From the NCBI RefSeq assembly GCF_034424545.1, contig NZ_CP139970.1, positions 3,348,001 through 3,412,000 on the forward strand: a stretch of DNA of 64,000 nucleotides. Direction: 5' to 3'. Origin of the DNA: Trinickia caryophylli. GTDB taxonomy: Bacteria > Pseudomonadota > Gammaproteobacteria > Burkholderiales > Burkholderiaceae. Shown piece after piece: positions 7,771 to 15,442 of this stretch. Below the pieces are notes generated by a model. That model did not search any database, had not been told where the DNA came from, and worked only from the letters and a program-made list of their open reading frames with translations. The translations under genes were made by a program, and so were the position numbers. Numbering within the stretch: position 1 is the first letter of the stretch; the number at the start of each line of letters is the position of its first letter.

Positions 7771-9270
7771 ATGAATCATGCCGGCCTGGTGCCCGTCGAT
7801 CGATCCGTCAGCGCGTTTCTGTCGCGAGAACACGGGCTTTTTATCGACGGCGTGTCGCAACCGTCGCGATCGTCGCGGCGCCTCGACGTATTCGATCCCG
7901 CGAGCGGCGAGCGGCTGGCAAGCGTTCCCGATGCCGATGCGCGCGATGTCGATGCCGCCGTGCAAAGCGCGCGCGCCGCGTTCGACAAGCGCATCTGGCG
8001 CGGGCTGCGACCCGCCGAGCGCGAGCGCATTTTGCTGCGCATAGCCGACTTGCTCGAGCGGGACGCCGAGGTCTTCGCGCAGTTGGAAACGCTGAATCAG
8101 GGAAAGTCGATTCATGTGGCCCGCGGTGTGGAAGTGGGCGCGAGCATCGAGTACATCCGCTACATGGCGGGCTGGGCCACCAAGATCGAGGGCGAAACGC
8201 TCGACGTCTCGATTCCGCATCCGCCCGGTGCGCGATATACGGCCTACACGCGCAAGGAGCCCGTAGGCGTGGTCGCGGGCATCGTGCCGTGGAATTTTCC
8301 GTTGATGATCGCGATCTGGAAGCTGATTCCCGCGCTGGCGGCGGGTTGCTCGATCGTCATCAAGCCGTCGCCGGAGACGCCGCTCACGGCCCTGCGTCTC
8401 GGGGAGCTCGCGCTCGAGGCGGGCGTGCCTGCCGGCGTTTTCAACGTCGTCACGGGAGGGCGCGAATGCGGCGCGGCCCTCGCGTCGCACCGGGGCATCG
8501 GCAAGATTTCGTTTACGGGCTCCACGCCCACCGGCAAGCTCGTCGGTCTTGCCGCCGTCGAGAACATGACACGCTTTTCGCTCGAACTGGGCGGCAAGAA
8601 TCCCGCAGTGATGCTCGCGGACGTGGACGTCGACCAGGCCGTCCAAGGCGTGCTGTTCGGCGGTTTCTTCAATCAAGGCCAGGTATGCGCGGGCGCTTCG
8701 CGGATCTACGTGCATCGCGACAAGTATCGCGCCGTTGCCGACGGTCTGGCCCAAGCCGCTCGCGCGATGAAGCTCGGGCCGGGGATGGACCCGGCCTCCG
8801 AGATCAATCCACTCGTATCGGCGCAGCATCGCGACCGCGTGATGGCACATCTGGCGACGGCGCGCGCGCAGGGGCTGCGGTTTCTCGCGGGTGGCGACGC
8901 GGTGCAGTCCCCCGGCTATTACGTGGCGCCCGCCGTACTCGCCGACGTGCCTCCCGGCGCCTCGCTCGTGCGCGACGAGGTGTTCGGCCCGGTGCTGGCC
9001 GTGATGCCGTTCGACGATCCGCTCGACGCGATCGCGCAGGCCAACGACAGCCCTTACGGTCTTGCCGCGAGCCTGTGGAGCAACGATCTGAAGGCCGTGA
9101 TGAATCTGGTGCCGGAGATGGAAGCAGGCACGGTATGGGTCAATTGCCATGTGCCGCTCGATCCGAGCATGCCGTTCGGCGGGTTCAAGCAATCGGGTAT
9201 CGGGCGTGAGTTCGGCAGGCATGCGGTCGAAGGTTTCACCGAAACGAAATCGGTGTGCATCGCGCACTGA
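7771..9270 (+). CDS. Aldehyde dehydrogenase, phenylacetaldehyde dehydrogenase (FeaB)-like
   Basis: A 499-residue NAD(P)-dependent aldehyde dehydrogenase. Visible elements: PWNFP (Asn 175), cofactor Lys 198 in IKPSPETPL, the Rossmann loop SFTGSTPTG, general base Glu 272 in LELGGKNP and nucleophile Cys 306 in NQGQVCAGAS. The C-terminal WVNCHVPLDPSMPFGGFKQSGIGRE resembles FeaB/StyD phenylacetaldehyde dehydrogenases more than betaine aldehyde dehydrogenases. It should oxidise an aldehyde, probably made by an amine oxidase or transaminase, to the acid. A 7-bp hairpin (7721-7738) lies in the leader. The downstream AraC gene may control it. The exact aldehyde is inferred, not shown. Confidence 0.88.
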   Translation: MNHAGLVPVDRSVSAFLSREHGLFIDGVSQPSRSSRRLDVFDPASGERLASVPDADARDVDAAVQSARAAFDKRIWRGLRPAERERILLRIADLLERDAEVFAQLETLNQGKSIHVARGVEVGASIEYIRYMAGWATKIEGETLDVSIPHPPGARYTAYTRKEPVGVVAGIVPWNFPLMIAIWKLIPALAAGCSIVIKPSPETPLTALRLGELALEAGVPAGVFNVVTGGRECGAALASHRGIGKISFTGSTPTGKLVGLAAVENMTRFSLELGGKNPAVMLADVDVDQAVQGVLFGGFFNQGQVCAGASRIYVHRDKYRAVADGLAQAARAMKLGPGMDPASEINPLVSAQHRDRVMAHLATARAQGLRFLAGGDAVQSPGYYVAPAVLADVPPGASLVRDEVFGPVLAVMPFDDPLDAIAQANDSPYGLAASLWSNDLKAVMNLVPEMEAGTVWVNCHVPLDPSMPFGGFKQSGIGREFGRHAVEGFTETKSVCIAH

Positions 9271-9366
9271 GGCAAGCTCGCCGCGCTATTTTTGTCCGCT
9301 TAGCATGCTGAAGTAAGCGCGCGCAGCGTCGGCGGGCGGCTGCGTTCATTGATGCAAGGGCGGGCC

Positions 9367-10311
9367 ATGAATTTTCTGATCACCTCGTTCGAGGACGTAC
9401 ACGATCATTCGGCTGCGGTGGACGGCTGGAATCAGACGTATCGGCAGATGATGCCCGGCGCGTTCCGCAGCCGCCTCGTGCAAGCGCGCGAGGCCAATTT
9501 CTTCTTCTTCCGCGAGACGATGAACCGGCGGGTGATCGAGCAGGGCGTCTCGCCGCCCGGCTATGCCTCGTTGGCGGTGCCGCTTTACGCGCCCATTACG
9601 GGCACGTTTCAAGGGCAGCCGGTCAACGGGTATGCCTTTCTTGCTCTCGGCGCCAACGAGGAATTTCGCTTCCATACGCAGGACGTGATGGACTTCATCG
9701 GCGTGAGTCTGCCGGTCTCGGAGATGGAGGAACTGGTGGCTGCCGTGGCGGGCGACGCGTGCGCGCGCGGTCTCGCCCGCAGCGTATTGCCGATTCGCAG
9801 CGAACATGGCGAAAGGCTGCGCAATCAGATTGCGCCGTATCTCGAGCGAGCCGAGCGTACCCCCGCGCTCGGCTGCAATGCCGTGGCGGGGAAGGTATTC
9901 CGGGACGAGATCGTCAGCGCATTGCTCGACCTACTGGCCGGAGCGAGCCCGGAGCCGGTGAACGATCTCACCCATCGGACCTACAGCGACATCGTGCGCC
10001 TCAGCGAGCGCATCGTTCGCAACCGGGAGGGCGACGAGCCGGTGACGGTGCTCGACCTTTGCCGCGCGCTGCGCTGCAGCCGGCGGACGCTGCAAACGAG
10101 CTTCCAGCGCGTGGCCAATGTCACGCCGGTTGCCTATTTGCGCGCCTATCGACTGAATGCGGTGCGGGAACTGCTGCGCTCGACGTCGCCGGAAGCGCTT
10201 TCGATCGGCGATGCCGCGAGCCGTTGGGGGTTCATTCACCTCGGCTATTTCGCGCAGGAGTACCGCACGCTTTTCAACGAAATGCCGTCTCATACGCGGC
10301 GCTTGAGCTGA
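9367..10311 (+). CDS. AraC-family regulator (EutR/FeaR-like group)
   Basis: About 314 residues. The C-terminal ~100 residues are a double helix-turn-helix of the AraC type (VTVLDLCRALRCSRRTLQTSFQ ... GFIHLGYFAQEYRTLF). The N-terminal domain (NFLITSFEDVHDHSAAVDGW) is not the cupin type; it resembles regulators such as EutR that sense an amine or catabolic intermediate. ATG 9367 is preferred because AAGGG stands 6 bp before it; TTG 9349 and ATG 9352 are alternatives adding 5-6 residues. It sits between the aldehyde dehydrogenase and porin genes, so it probably activates this locus in response to its substrate. Confidence 0.88.
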   Translation: MNFLITSFEDVHDHSAAVDGWNQTYRQMMPGAFRSRLVQAREANFFFFRETMNRRVIEQGVSPPGYASLAVPLYAPITGTFQGQPVNGYAFLALGANEEFRFHTQDVMDFIGVSLPVSEMEELVAAVAGDACARGLARSVLPIRSEHGERLRNQIAPYLERAERTPALGCNAVAGKVFRDEIVSALLDLLAGASPEPVNDLTHRTYSDIVRLSERIVRNREGDEPVTVLDLCRALRCSRRTLQTSFQRVANVTPVAYLRAYRLNAVRELLRSTSPEALSIGDAASRWGFIHLGYFAQEYRTLFNEMPSHTRRLS

Positions 10312-10411
10312 CAGGAGTTGCCGATCTGCGCTAACCCGCCGTTTTATAGCTGGATACAGTCGCCATACCGCAATGCAAACGCGGTATCGACCAACGAGAT
10401 CCAGACGGGAC

Positions 10412-11629
10412 ATGAGCATGAGGCGGCATATCGGCAGGGCATCCTTCGTCATCGTATGTGCCGCGGCGGCGCAAAATGCATGGGCGCAGAGCAGCGTGAC
10501 CCTGTATGGCACCGTGGACGCCGGTGTGATTTATTCGACCAACCAGCAGACCACCAATGCGAGTGGCGCGGTGGGCAGCGGGCACGCGGTGCAGTTGAGC
10601 GGCGGCAATCTCGTGCCGTCGCGCTGGGGCCTGATGGGGGCCGAAGATCTCGGTGGTGGGCTCAAAGCGAGCTTCGACCTCGAAAACCAGTTCCTCACGG
10701 GTACCGGCGCCATGCTGCAAAGCGGTGCGTTATTCAATCGGCAGGCATGGGTCGGACTCGGCAAGGACGGCATAGGCACGCTCGCGATCGGGCGGCAATA
10801 CGACTCCTATTCCGATTTCCTCGGCGTATATGCGTCCAGCAATAATTGGGCGACGCTCTATGGCTCCCATCTGGGCGACGTCGATAATCTCAATGAAGCG
10901 TTCAATTTCAACAATGCGTTGAAATTCACGAGTGCGAATTTCCATGGCCTGACGTTCGGTGCCACGTTCAGCTTCGGCGGGCAGGCTGGCAACTTCGCCG
11001 CAAAACGCGGTTATGCGGTGGCGGCCGCTTACGCACGCGGCCCGATATCGTTGAGCGCAGGCTATCTGTCGCTCAACCAGCCGCTCGACGCGGCATTGGG
11101 CGGATCGAGCGGCTACATCGGCGACTTCTCGTGCTCGAACCCGGGGGCGGCTTACTGTCAGTTGCAAAACTCGGTTTCGATGAAGGCCTGGGGCGTGGGC
11201 GGCTCGCTTGCAATCGACAAGGCGACGGTGGCTGTCGTCTATACCCATACGCGCCTGGCACACAGCCAGTATTTCGCGAGTGCCGTACAGCCTGCGGGCG
11301 CCGACGTCCAATTCGATATTGCCGAACTGAACGGCGTATATGCGCTGACGCCCGCATGGACGCTCGGCGCGGCATACATCTTCAACAACGCACGGCCGGA
11401 CGGCGGCAGCGCCACGCGTTTTCACCAAGTCAACCTCGGCACGAACTACGCGCTTTCCAAGCGCACGGCGCTCTATACGGTTCTCATCGCACAAAAGGCG
11501 TCGGGTAAGGGGCTCGGCATCGATACGGCGACGGGAGCCAGTGCGAACTATGCGCAGATCCCGAACCTCGTCAACAGCAACTCCGATCGCCAGCTTGCCG
11601 TCATGGCCGGCATTCGCGTGAACTTCTGA
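10412..11629 (+). CDS. Gram-negative general porin (OmpC/OpcP-type)
   Basis: A 405-residue outer-membrane trimeric porin. The signal peptide MSMRRHIGRASFVIVCAAAA ends near AWA-QSS, and the mature protein begins SSVTLYGTVDAGVIYSTNQQ, the usual beta-proteobacterial porin opening. The chain is a series of amphipathic strands (SRWGLMGAEDLGGGLKASFDLENQF; RQAWVGLGKDGIGTLAIGRQYD) and ends in Phe (GIRVNF), the recognition signal of the BAM machine. ATG 10412 gives the complete signal peptide; an upstream in-frame codon at 10373 would add an unlikely basic extension. Placement in the catabolic set suggests it lets the substrate cross the outer membrane. Confidence 0.93.
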   Translation: MSMRRHIGRASFVIVCAAAAQNAWAQSSVTLYGTVDAGVIYSTNQQTTNASGAVGSGHAVQLSGGNLVPSRWGLMGAEDLGGGLKASFDLENQFLTGTGAMLQSGALFNRQAWVGLGKDGIGTLAIGRQYDSYSDFLGVYASSNNWATLYGSHLGDVDNLNEAFNFNNALKFTSANFHGLTFGATFSFGGQAGNFAAKRGYAVAAAYARGPISLSAGYLSLNQPLDAALGGSSGYIGDFSCSNPGAAYCQLQNSVSMKAWGVGGSLAIDKATVAVVYTHTRLAHSQYFASAVQPAGADVQFDIAELNGVYALTPAWTLGAAYIFNNARPDGGSATRFHQVNLGTNYALSKRTALYTVLIAQKASGKGLGIDTATGASANYAQIPNLVNSNSDRQLAVMAGIRVNF

Positions 11630-11777
11630 ACGGCGGGTCGCGCCCCTGTGGCGCACGTCGAACGCCGCGCCGGTCGCGGGCCTCTTCGAAGTCGATGGGG
11701 CCATTCCCACGCCGTTGCGAGCGATCGCGCGCGGTACCGCCATTCGGCATCTTTTTCAGGATTTGAACGGGTAGTCA

Positions 11778-13079
11778 ATGCATACGGACGAAACACCGAC
11801 TTACTACACGGCCACGAGGAAATACGACCTCGCTTTCCCGTCGCTCGAAGGCGACATCGAGGCCGAGGTCGTTATCGTCGGCGGAGGGTTCTCGGGCATC
11901 CATACGGCGCTGGAGCTCGCCGAGCGCGGCGTGACCGATACCGTGGTGCTGGAGGGCCGTCACCTCGGTTACGGCGGCACGGGGCGCAACGGCGGACAGG
12001 TCATGGCGGGTATCGGCCATGACCTCGATGCAATTCGGCGCGACGTGGGGGACGAAGGTCTGCAGGCGATCTTCGCCTTGAGCGACCTCGGGCCGCAGAT
12101 CATGCGCGAGCGCATCGCGCGGTACGGCATCGATGCCGATTTTCGCAGCGGCTATGGCTATCTCGCGTACAACGCGCGGCAGGCAGCCACGCTGAAAGCA
12201 TGGGAAAAGGAATTCCAGTCGCTCGGCTCGCCGTACGAGATCCGCTACCTGGAAGGGCGCGACGTCGGGCAGATCATCGGTTCCGACGTCTATCACGCGG
12301 CCTTGCTGCACATGGGCGGAGGACACGTTCACTCGCTGAACCTGCTGCTCGGGGAAGCGAAAGCCGTTTCGGAGGTCTACGGCGGACGGATTTTCGAGTA
12401 CAGCCCGGTGCTCGAGGTCACGTACGGCGATTCGATCGTGGCGAGAACGGCGAAGGGGCGCGTCAAGGCACGCAAACTGGTCTGGGCGGTCGACGGCTTC
12501 AATAACCGCATCGAGCCTGCGCTGCACGGCAGCACGATCAACGTGTACGCCTACAACTCGGTGACGGAGCCGTTGAGCGCGGCGCTGATCGAGCGCATCA
12601 GCCCTATCCGGGGCGCCTATAGCGATATTCGGCCCGTCATCAACTACTACCGCGTGACCAACGACAACCGGCTCATGTTCGGTTCGTCGACACAGTTGAT
12701 CGAGCGCATGCCGACCGACCTGAAGGAGTGGAACCGCCGCCTGATGCTCGAGGTGTTTCCCTACTTGCACGACGTGAGGATCGACCTTGCATGGGGCGGG
12801 CCGATGGCGACGACGCGCAATCTCTTTCCTCAGCTCGGCACGCTGCCGGGGCACCCCAATGCGTTTTTCGTCCAGGGGTACTGCGGCTTCGGCGTCACGC
12901 CGAGCCAGATCATCTGCAAGATCCTGGCCGAAGGCGTGCTCGGCGGCTCGGAGCGCTACCGGCTGCTGAGTTCGGTCGGCCGGGCCGAAATCGCCGGCAA
13001 AGATCGTTATCGCGCACTGCTCGTCACCTTGGGCAAGGCGCTGCATCAGACTTCCGGCTACTGGCATGGACGCCGTTGA
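11778..13079 (+). CDS. FAD-dependent oxidoreductase, PuuB/OrdL-like amine oxidase
   Basis: A 433-residue DAO-fold flavoprotein. The FAD dinucleotide-binding motif VVIVGGGFSGIHTALELAERG lies at about residues 30-52, after the short N-terminal segment typical of gamma-glutamylputrescine oxidases, and the GYGGTGRNGGQV loop follows. The C-terminal segment (GPMATTRNLFPQLG; YCGFGVTPSQIICK) closes the FAD site. Such enzymes oxidise a primary or secondary amine to an aldehyde, with release of ammonia and hydrogen peroxide. That would supply the substrate of the aldehyde dehydrogenase upstream. The substrate may be glutamylputrescine, an arylalkylamine or another amine; the sequence alone does not tell. 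Confidence 0.85.
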   Translation: MHTDETPTYYTATRKYDLAFPSLEGDIEAEVVIVGGGFSGIHTALELAERGVTDTVVLEGRHLGYGGTGRNGGQVMAGIGHDLDAIRRDVGDEGLQAIFALSDLGPQIMRERIARYGIDADFRSGYGYLAYNARQAATLKAWEKEFQSLGSPYEIRYLEGRDVGQIIGSDVYHAALLHMGGGHVHSLNLLLGEAKAVSEVYGGRIFEYSPVLEVTYGDSIVARTAKGRVKARKLVWAVDGFNNRIEPALHGSTINVYAYNSVTEPLSAALIERISPIRGAYSDIRPVINYYRVTNDNRLMFGSSTQLIERMPTDLKEWNRRLMLEVFPYLHDVRIDLAWGGPMATTRNLFPQLGTLPGHPNAFFVQGYCGFGVTPSQIICKILAEGVLGGSERYRLLSSVGRAEIAGKDRYRALLVTLGKALHQTSGYWHGRR

Positions 13080-13110
13080 GTTCCATCCGTTCAGCGCAAG
13101 AGGTTCTCTC

Positions 13111-13479
13111 ATGGGCATGACCAACATCGATCGCGAGACGGCGATTTCCGATCTCGACGCCTGGGGCAGTTTCAGCAAACTCGGCGCCGAAGTCGTCGAG
13201 GGCGGCGACGTGCAGGCATACGGACGGGCGACATACGGCGCGCCCACCGACCCTGTCAATGCGGGCTATTTCGGAACCACGAAGGGCACGTATCGTCTCG
13301 TCTATCCGTTCAGCGAGCAGGCGACGCTGCTGCGCGGCGAGCTGCGCATCACCGACGAGAGCACGGGCGAGACCCATCATTTCAAGCCGGGCGATACGTG
13401 GTTCGTCACGAAGGGCACGCCGACGCTATGGGAGGTCCTCAGCGACGGATTCACGAAGCACTATCTGTGTTTCGCGTGA
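13111..13479 (+). CDS. Cupin-domain protein (DUF861/Cupin_3)
   Basis: A 122-residue single-domain cupin. The second cupin motif is seen as GETHHFKPGDTWFVTKGTPTLWEV, typical of the DUF861 group. Proteins of this family are often encoded beside PuuB-like flavoproteins, as here (31 bp downstream). ATG 13111 is chosen because AAGAGG stands 8 bp before it; the upstream in-frame region carries no ribosome site. The two His in THH could be metal ligands. Catalytic or regulatory role unknown. Confidence 0.82.
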   Translation: MGMTNIDRETAISDLDAWGSFSKLGAEVVEGGDVQAYGRATYGAPTDPVNAGYFGTTKGTYRLVYPFSEQATLLRGELRITDESTGETHHFKPGDTWFVTKGTPTLWEVLSDGFTKHYLCFA

Positions 13480-13563
13480 GGCGCGCATGCTTCGCCGCCG
13501 GTCCATTGCGGCAACGCGGCGGCAACGCGGCGGCAGCCGGGGCCTCGACCGAGGTCGCAGGTC

Positions 13564-14322
13564 ATGGCGGCCCCGGCCTCGAATTCCACGATCAGCCGAA
13601 CGAAACGGGAGTGGCCGGTGCGCGAGCATGCCGGACGTGACGACGTAGAGGGCGCATCGGGCGACGAGCTGGGCATCATGCACAGCATTGCGGGAAGGAT
13701 GCGCGGATTCCTCTACCGGCAACTGAACGACGACGATTACACGGTCGTCTATGCGACGCCCTCCATCGAGACACTCACGGGCTATCCCGCATCGGACTTC
13801 GCCAACAATGCCGTGCGTACGCTGCCGTCTCTCACGGTCAGGGAAGACGAGACCTATGTGGTCGGCGTCGTGCGCCAGGCATTGGAGAGGCGCGAGCCGT
13901 GGACCGTCGACTACCGGATCCGGACCGCGCGCGGCAATCTGGTCTGGGTGCGGGAAGTGGGAGGGGGCGTATTTTCGGATAGGGGCGAACTGCTTTTTCT
14001 CGAGGGTCTCGTGATCGAAGTACAGGGGGAAAGAGCCGCCGAGCTGGCGCTGCAGGGGCGCGTCGTGGCGCTGACGCAAGCCACCAACCCGATCCTCGCG
14101 CACGTGGACGAGATCCTGAAGACTATTCGAATGTTGTCCATTCTCTCGTTCAACGCGCGATTCGAAGCAGCACGTGCGGGCGACGCGGGACGTGGCTTTA
14201 CCGTCGTGGCCGCGGAAATGAAGCGTCTTGCCGACGATACGGACCGACTGGCGAAGCAGATTTCCGAAAGCGTGAAGGTCGCGCGGCAGGTGATGGCGGG
14301 CACCGTCTCCAGCGCCGGCTAG
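13564..14322 (+). CDS. Soluble PAS-domain protein with a truncated chemoreceptor signalling tip
   Basis: About 252 residues without membrane spans. Residues ~45-155 form a PAS fold of the PAS_3 type (YTVVYATPSIETLTGYPASDF ... WVREVGGGVFSDRGELLFLEGLV). Residues ~165-245 match only the hairpin tip of methyl-accepting chemotaxis proteins, SFNARFEAARAGDAGRGFTVVAAEMKRLADDT, which contacts CheA/CheW. The long coiled-coil arms, the HAMP domain and the methylation helices are missing. ATG 13564 follows GAGG at 9 bp; later starts are possible. It may be a cytoplasmic energy or ligand sensor feeding the chemotaxis array, or an adaptor. No che genes are in the window. Confidence 0.78.
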   Translation: MAAPASNSTISRTKREWPVREHAGRDDVEGASGDELGIMHSIAGRMRGFLYRQLNDDDYTVVYATPSIETLTGYPASDFANNAVRTLPSLTVREDETYVVGVVRQALERREPWTVDYRIRTARGNLVWVREVGGGVFSDRGELLFLEGLVIEVQGERAAELALQGRVVALTQATNPILAHVDEILKTIRMLSILSFNARFEAARAGDAGRGFTVVAAEMKRLADDTDRLAKQISESVKVARQVMAGTVSSAG

Positions 14323-14420
14323 CCGGCAGCGGTCCGCCTTACGCCGCTGCTGCGATTTTCTGCGGTTGCCGCACGGCTGGCGATTGTATTATCGGAGGTT
14401 TTCCACTCAGGCAGAACAGC

Positions 14421-15200
14421 ATGGCCAACGAAAGGCGCGGCATCCAGTCGATCGAGGTCGGTGGAGCGCTGCTGCGCGCGCTGGTCGATCACGGCGGCCC
14501 GATGTCGCTCGGGGAACTCTCGCGCAAGGCAGGCATGACGGCCGCCAAGGCCCATCCGTATCTCGTCAGCTACAGCAATCTCGGTCTGATCCAGCAGGAT
14601 GCCGCCACGGGCCGCTACGAGCTTGGCCCATTCGCGCTCCAAATGGGCCTGATCAGCCTGCAGCGCTCCGACCCGGTACGCACGGCCATTCCGCTCGTCG
14701 ACGAAATGCTGGCCCCGTTCGGGCAGACGGTCGCGCTTGCGACGGCCGGCAGCTATGGCCCGACGATCGTCCACATTCATCAGGCGGCAGACCCGATCTA
14801 CGTCACGATGCGCACCGGAACCGTCATGTCGCTGATGCAGACGGCCACCGGGCAGATCTTCGCCGCCTATCTGCCGCCCATGACGGTCGATGCCCTGATC
14901 GCGATCGAAGAGGCCGGCGCCTTGCAGATCGGCGCCGCCCCCAAGCCTTTTACGCGTGCCCAGATCGAAGAACGTCTCGCCGAGGTGCGCCGTCAGCGGC
15001 TTGCGTTTAGCGTCGACGATCCGACAGTGGGGATCACCGCCATGAGCGCGCCCGTGTTCGATCATTCACACCATATCGTGCTGGCTATCACCGTCATCGG
15101 GCCGAGCGGCTCGATCGATCCCGACCCCGCCGGCCATCTGGCCCGTGCATTGCGCGCCTGCGCCGATACCGTATCGACGCGCCTGGGTTTCTCCGCCTGA
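14421..15200 (+). CDS. IclR-family transcriptional regulator
   Basis: 259 residues: an N-terminal winged helix-turn-helix ([51 protein letters not shown]) and a C-terminal IclR effector domain (residues ~85-255) that binds small, often aromatic, acids. It precedes, in the same direction, a flavin monooxygenase operon starting 242 bp downstream. The AT-rich region between them carries a near-inverted repeat that could be its operator. Expected to control the operon 15443-20004 in response to its substrate; whether as repressor or activator is unknown. Confidence 0.9.
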   Translation: MANERRGIQSIEVGGALLRALVDHGGPMSLGELSRKAGMTAAKAHPYLVSYSNLGLIQQDAATGRYELGPFALQMGLISLQRSDPVRTAIPLVDEMLAPFGQTVALATAGSYGPTIVHIHQAADPIYVTMRTGTVMSLMQTATGQIFAAYLPPMTVDALIAIEEAGALQIGAAPKPFTRAQIEERLAEVRRQRLAFSVDDPTVGITAMSAPVFDHSHHIVLAITVIGPSGSIDPDPAGHLARALRACADTVSTRLGFSA

Positions 15201-15223
15201 TCTTTCGCTGAACGTCGCAAGAA

Positions 15224-15255
15224 GGCCTCGCGAGCGCTGAGCGCATCGCGAGGCC
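15224..15255 (+). terminator. Strong hairpin after the IclR gene
   Basis: A perfect 10-bp stem (GGCCTCGCGA at 15224-15233, complement at 15246-15255) starts 23 bp after the iclR-type stop. There is no T run on this strand, so termination is plausible but unproven; it could also protect the 3' end. Confidence 0.45.
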
Positions 15256-15367
15256 TGCGCACGCCTGTCGGTTCGACGCGCGCGTGCGCCTTCCGACGCC
15301 TTCCGTTCCTCCGCCCTCGCTTCTCGCCCCGAGCCTCGATCCGCGCTGGGCTAGGGTAAACGGGAAT

Positions 15368-15415
15368 TTGCTATAGACGAATGAATTTTACAATAGCTAA
15401 ACACTCATCTAAGCT
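15368..15415 (+). promoter_or_regulatory. Candidate promoter/operator of the flavin monooxygenase operon
   Basis: In a conspicuous AT-rich patch, TTGCTA (15368-15373) and TACAAT (15389-15394) are separated by 15 bp, slightly short for sigma-70. The same DNA holds a near-inverted repeat (TTTGCTAT ... ATAGCTAAA) and a direct GCTAA repeat. An IclR regulator gene is immediately upstream, so this is the best operator candidate. Start codon lies ~50 bp downstream. Confidence 0.45.
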
Positions 15416-15442
15416 AAGTTCGTTCTACATGGTGGAGACTGC

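Noticed and set aside
7714..9267. 517-codon open frame on the minus strand and a 493-codon frame in another plus frame
   Set aside because: Both overlap the aldehyde dehydrogenase, whose catalytic residues are all present; the others are Arg/His-rich.
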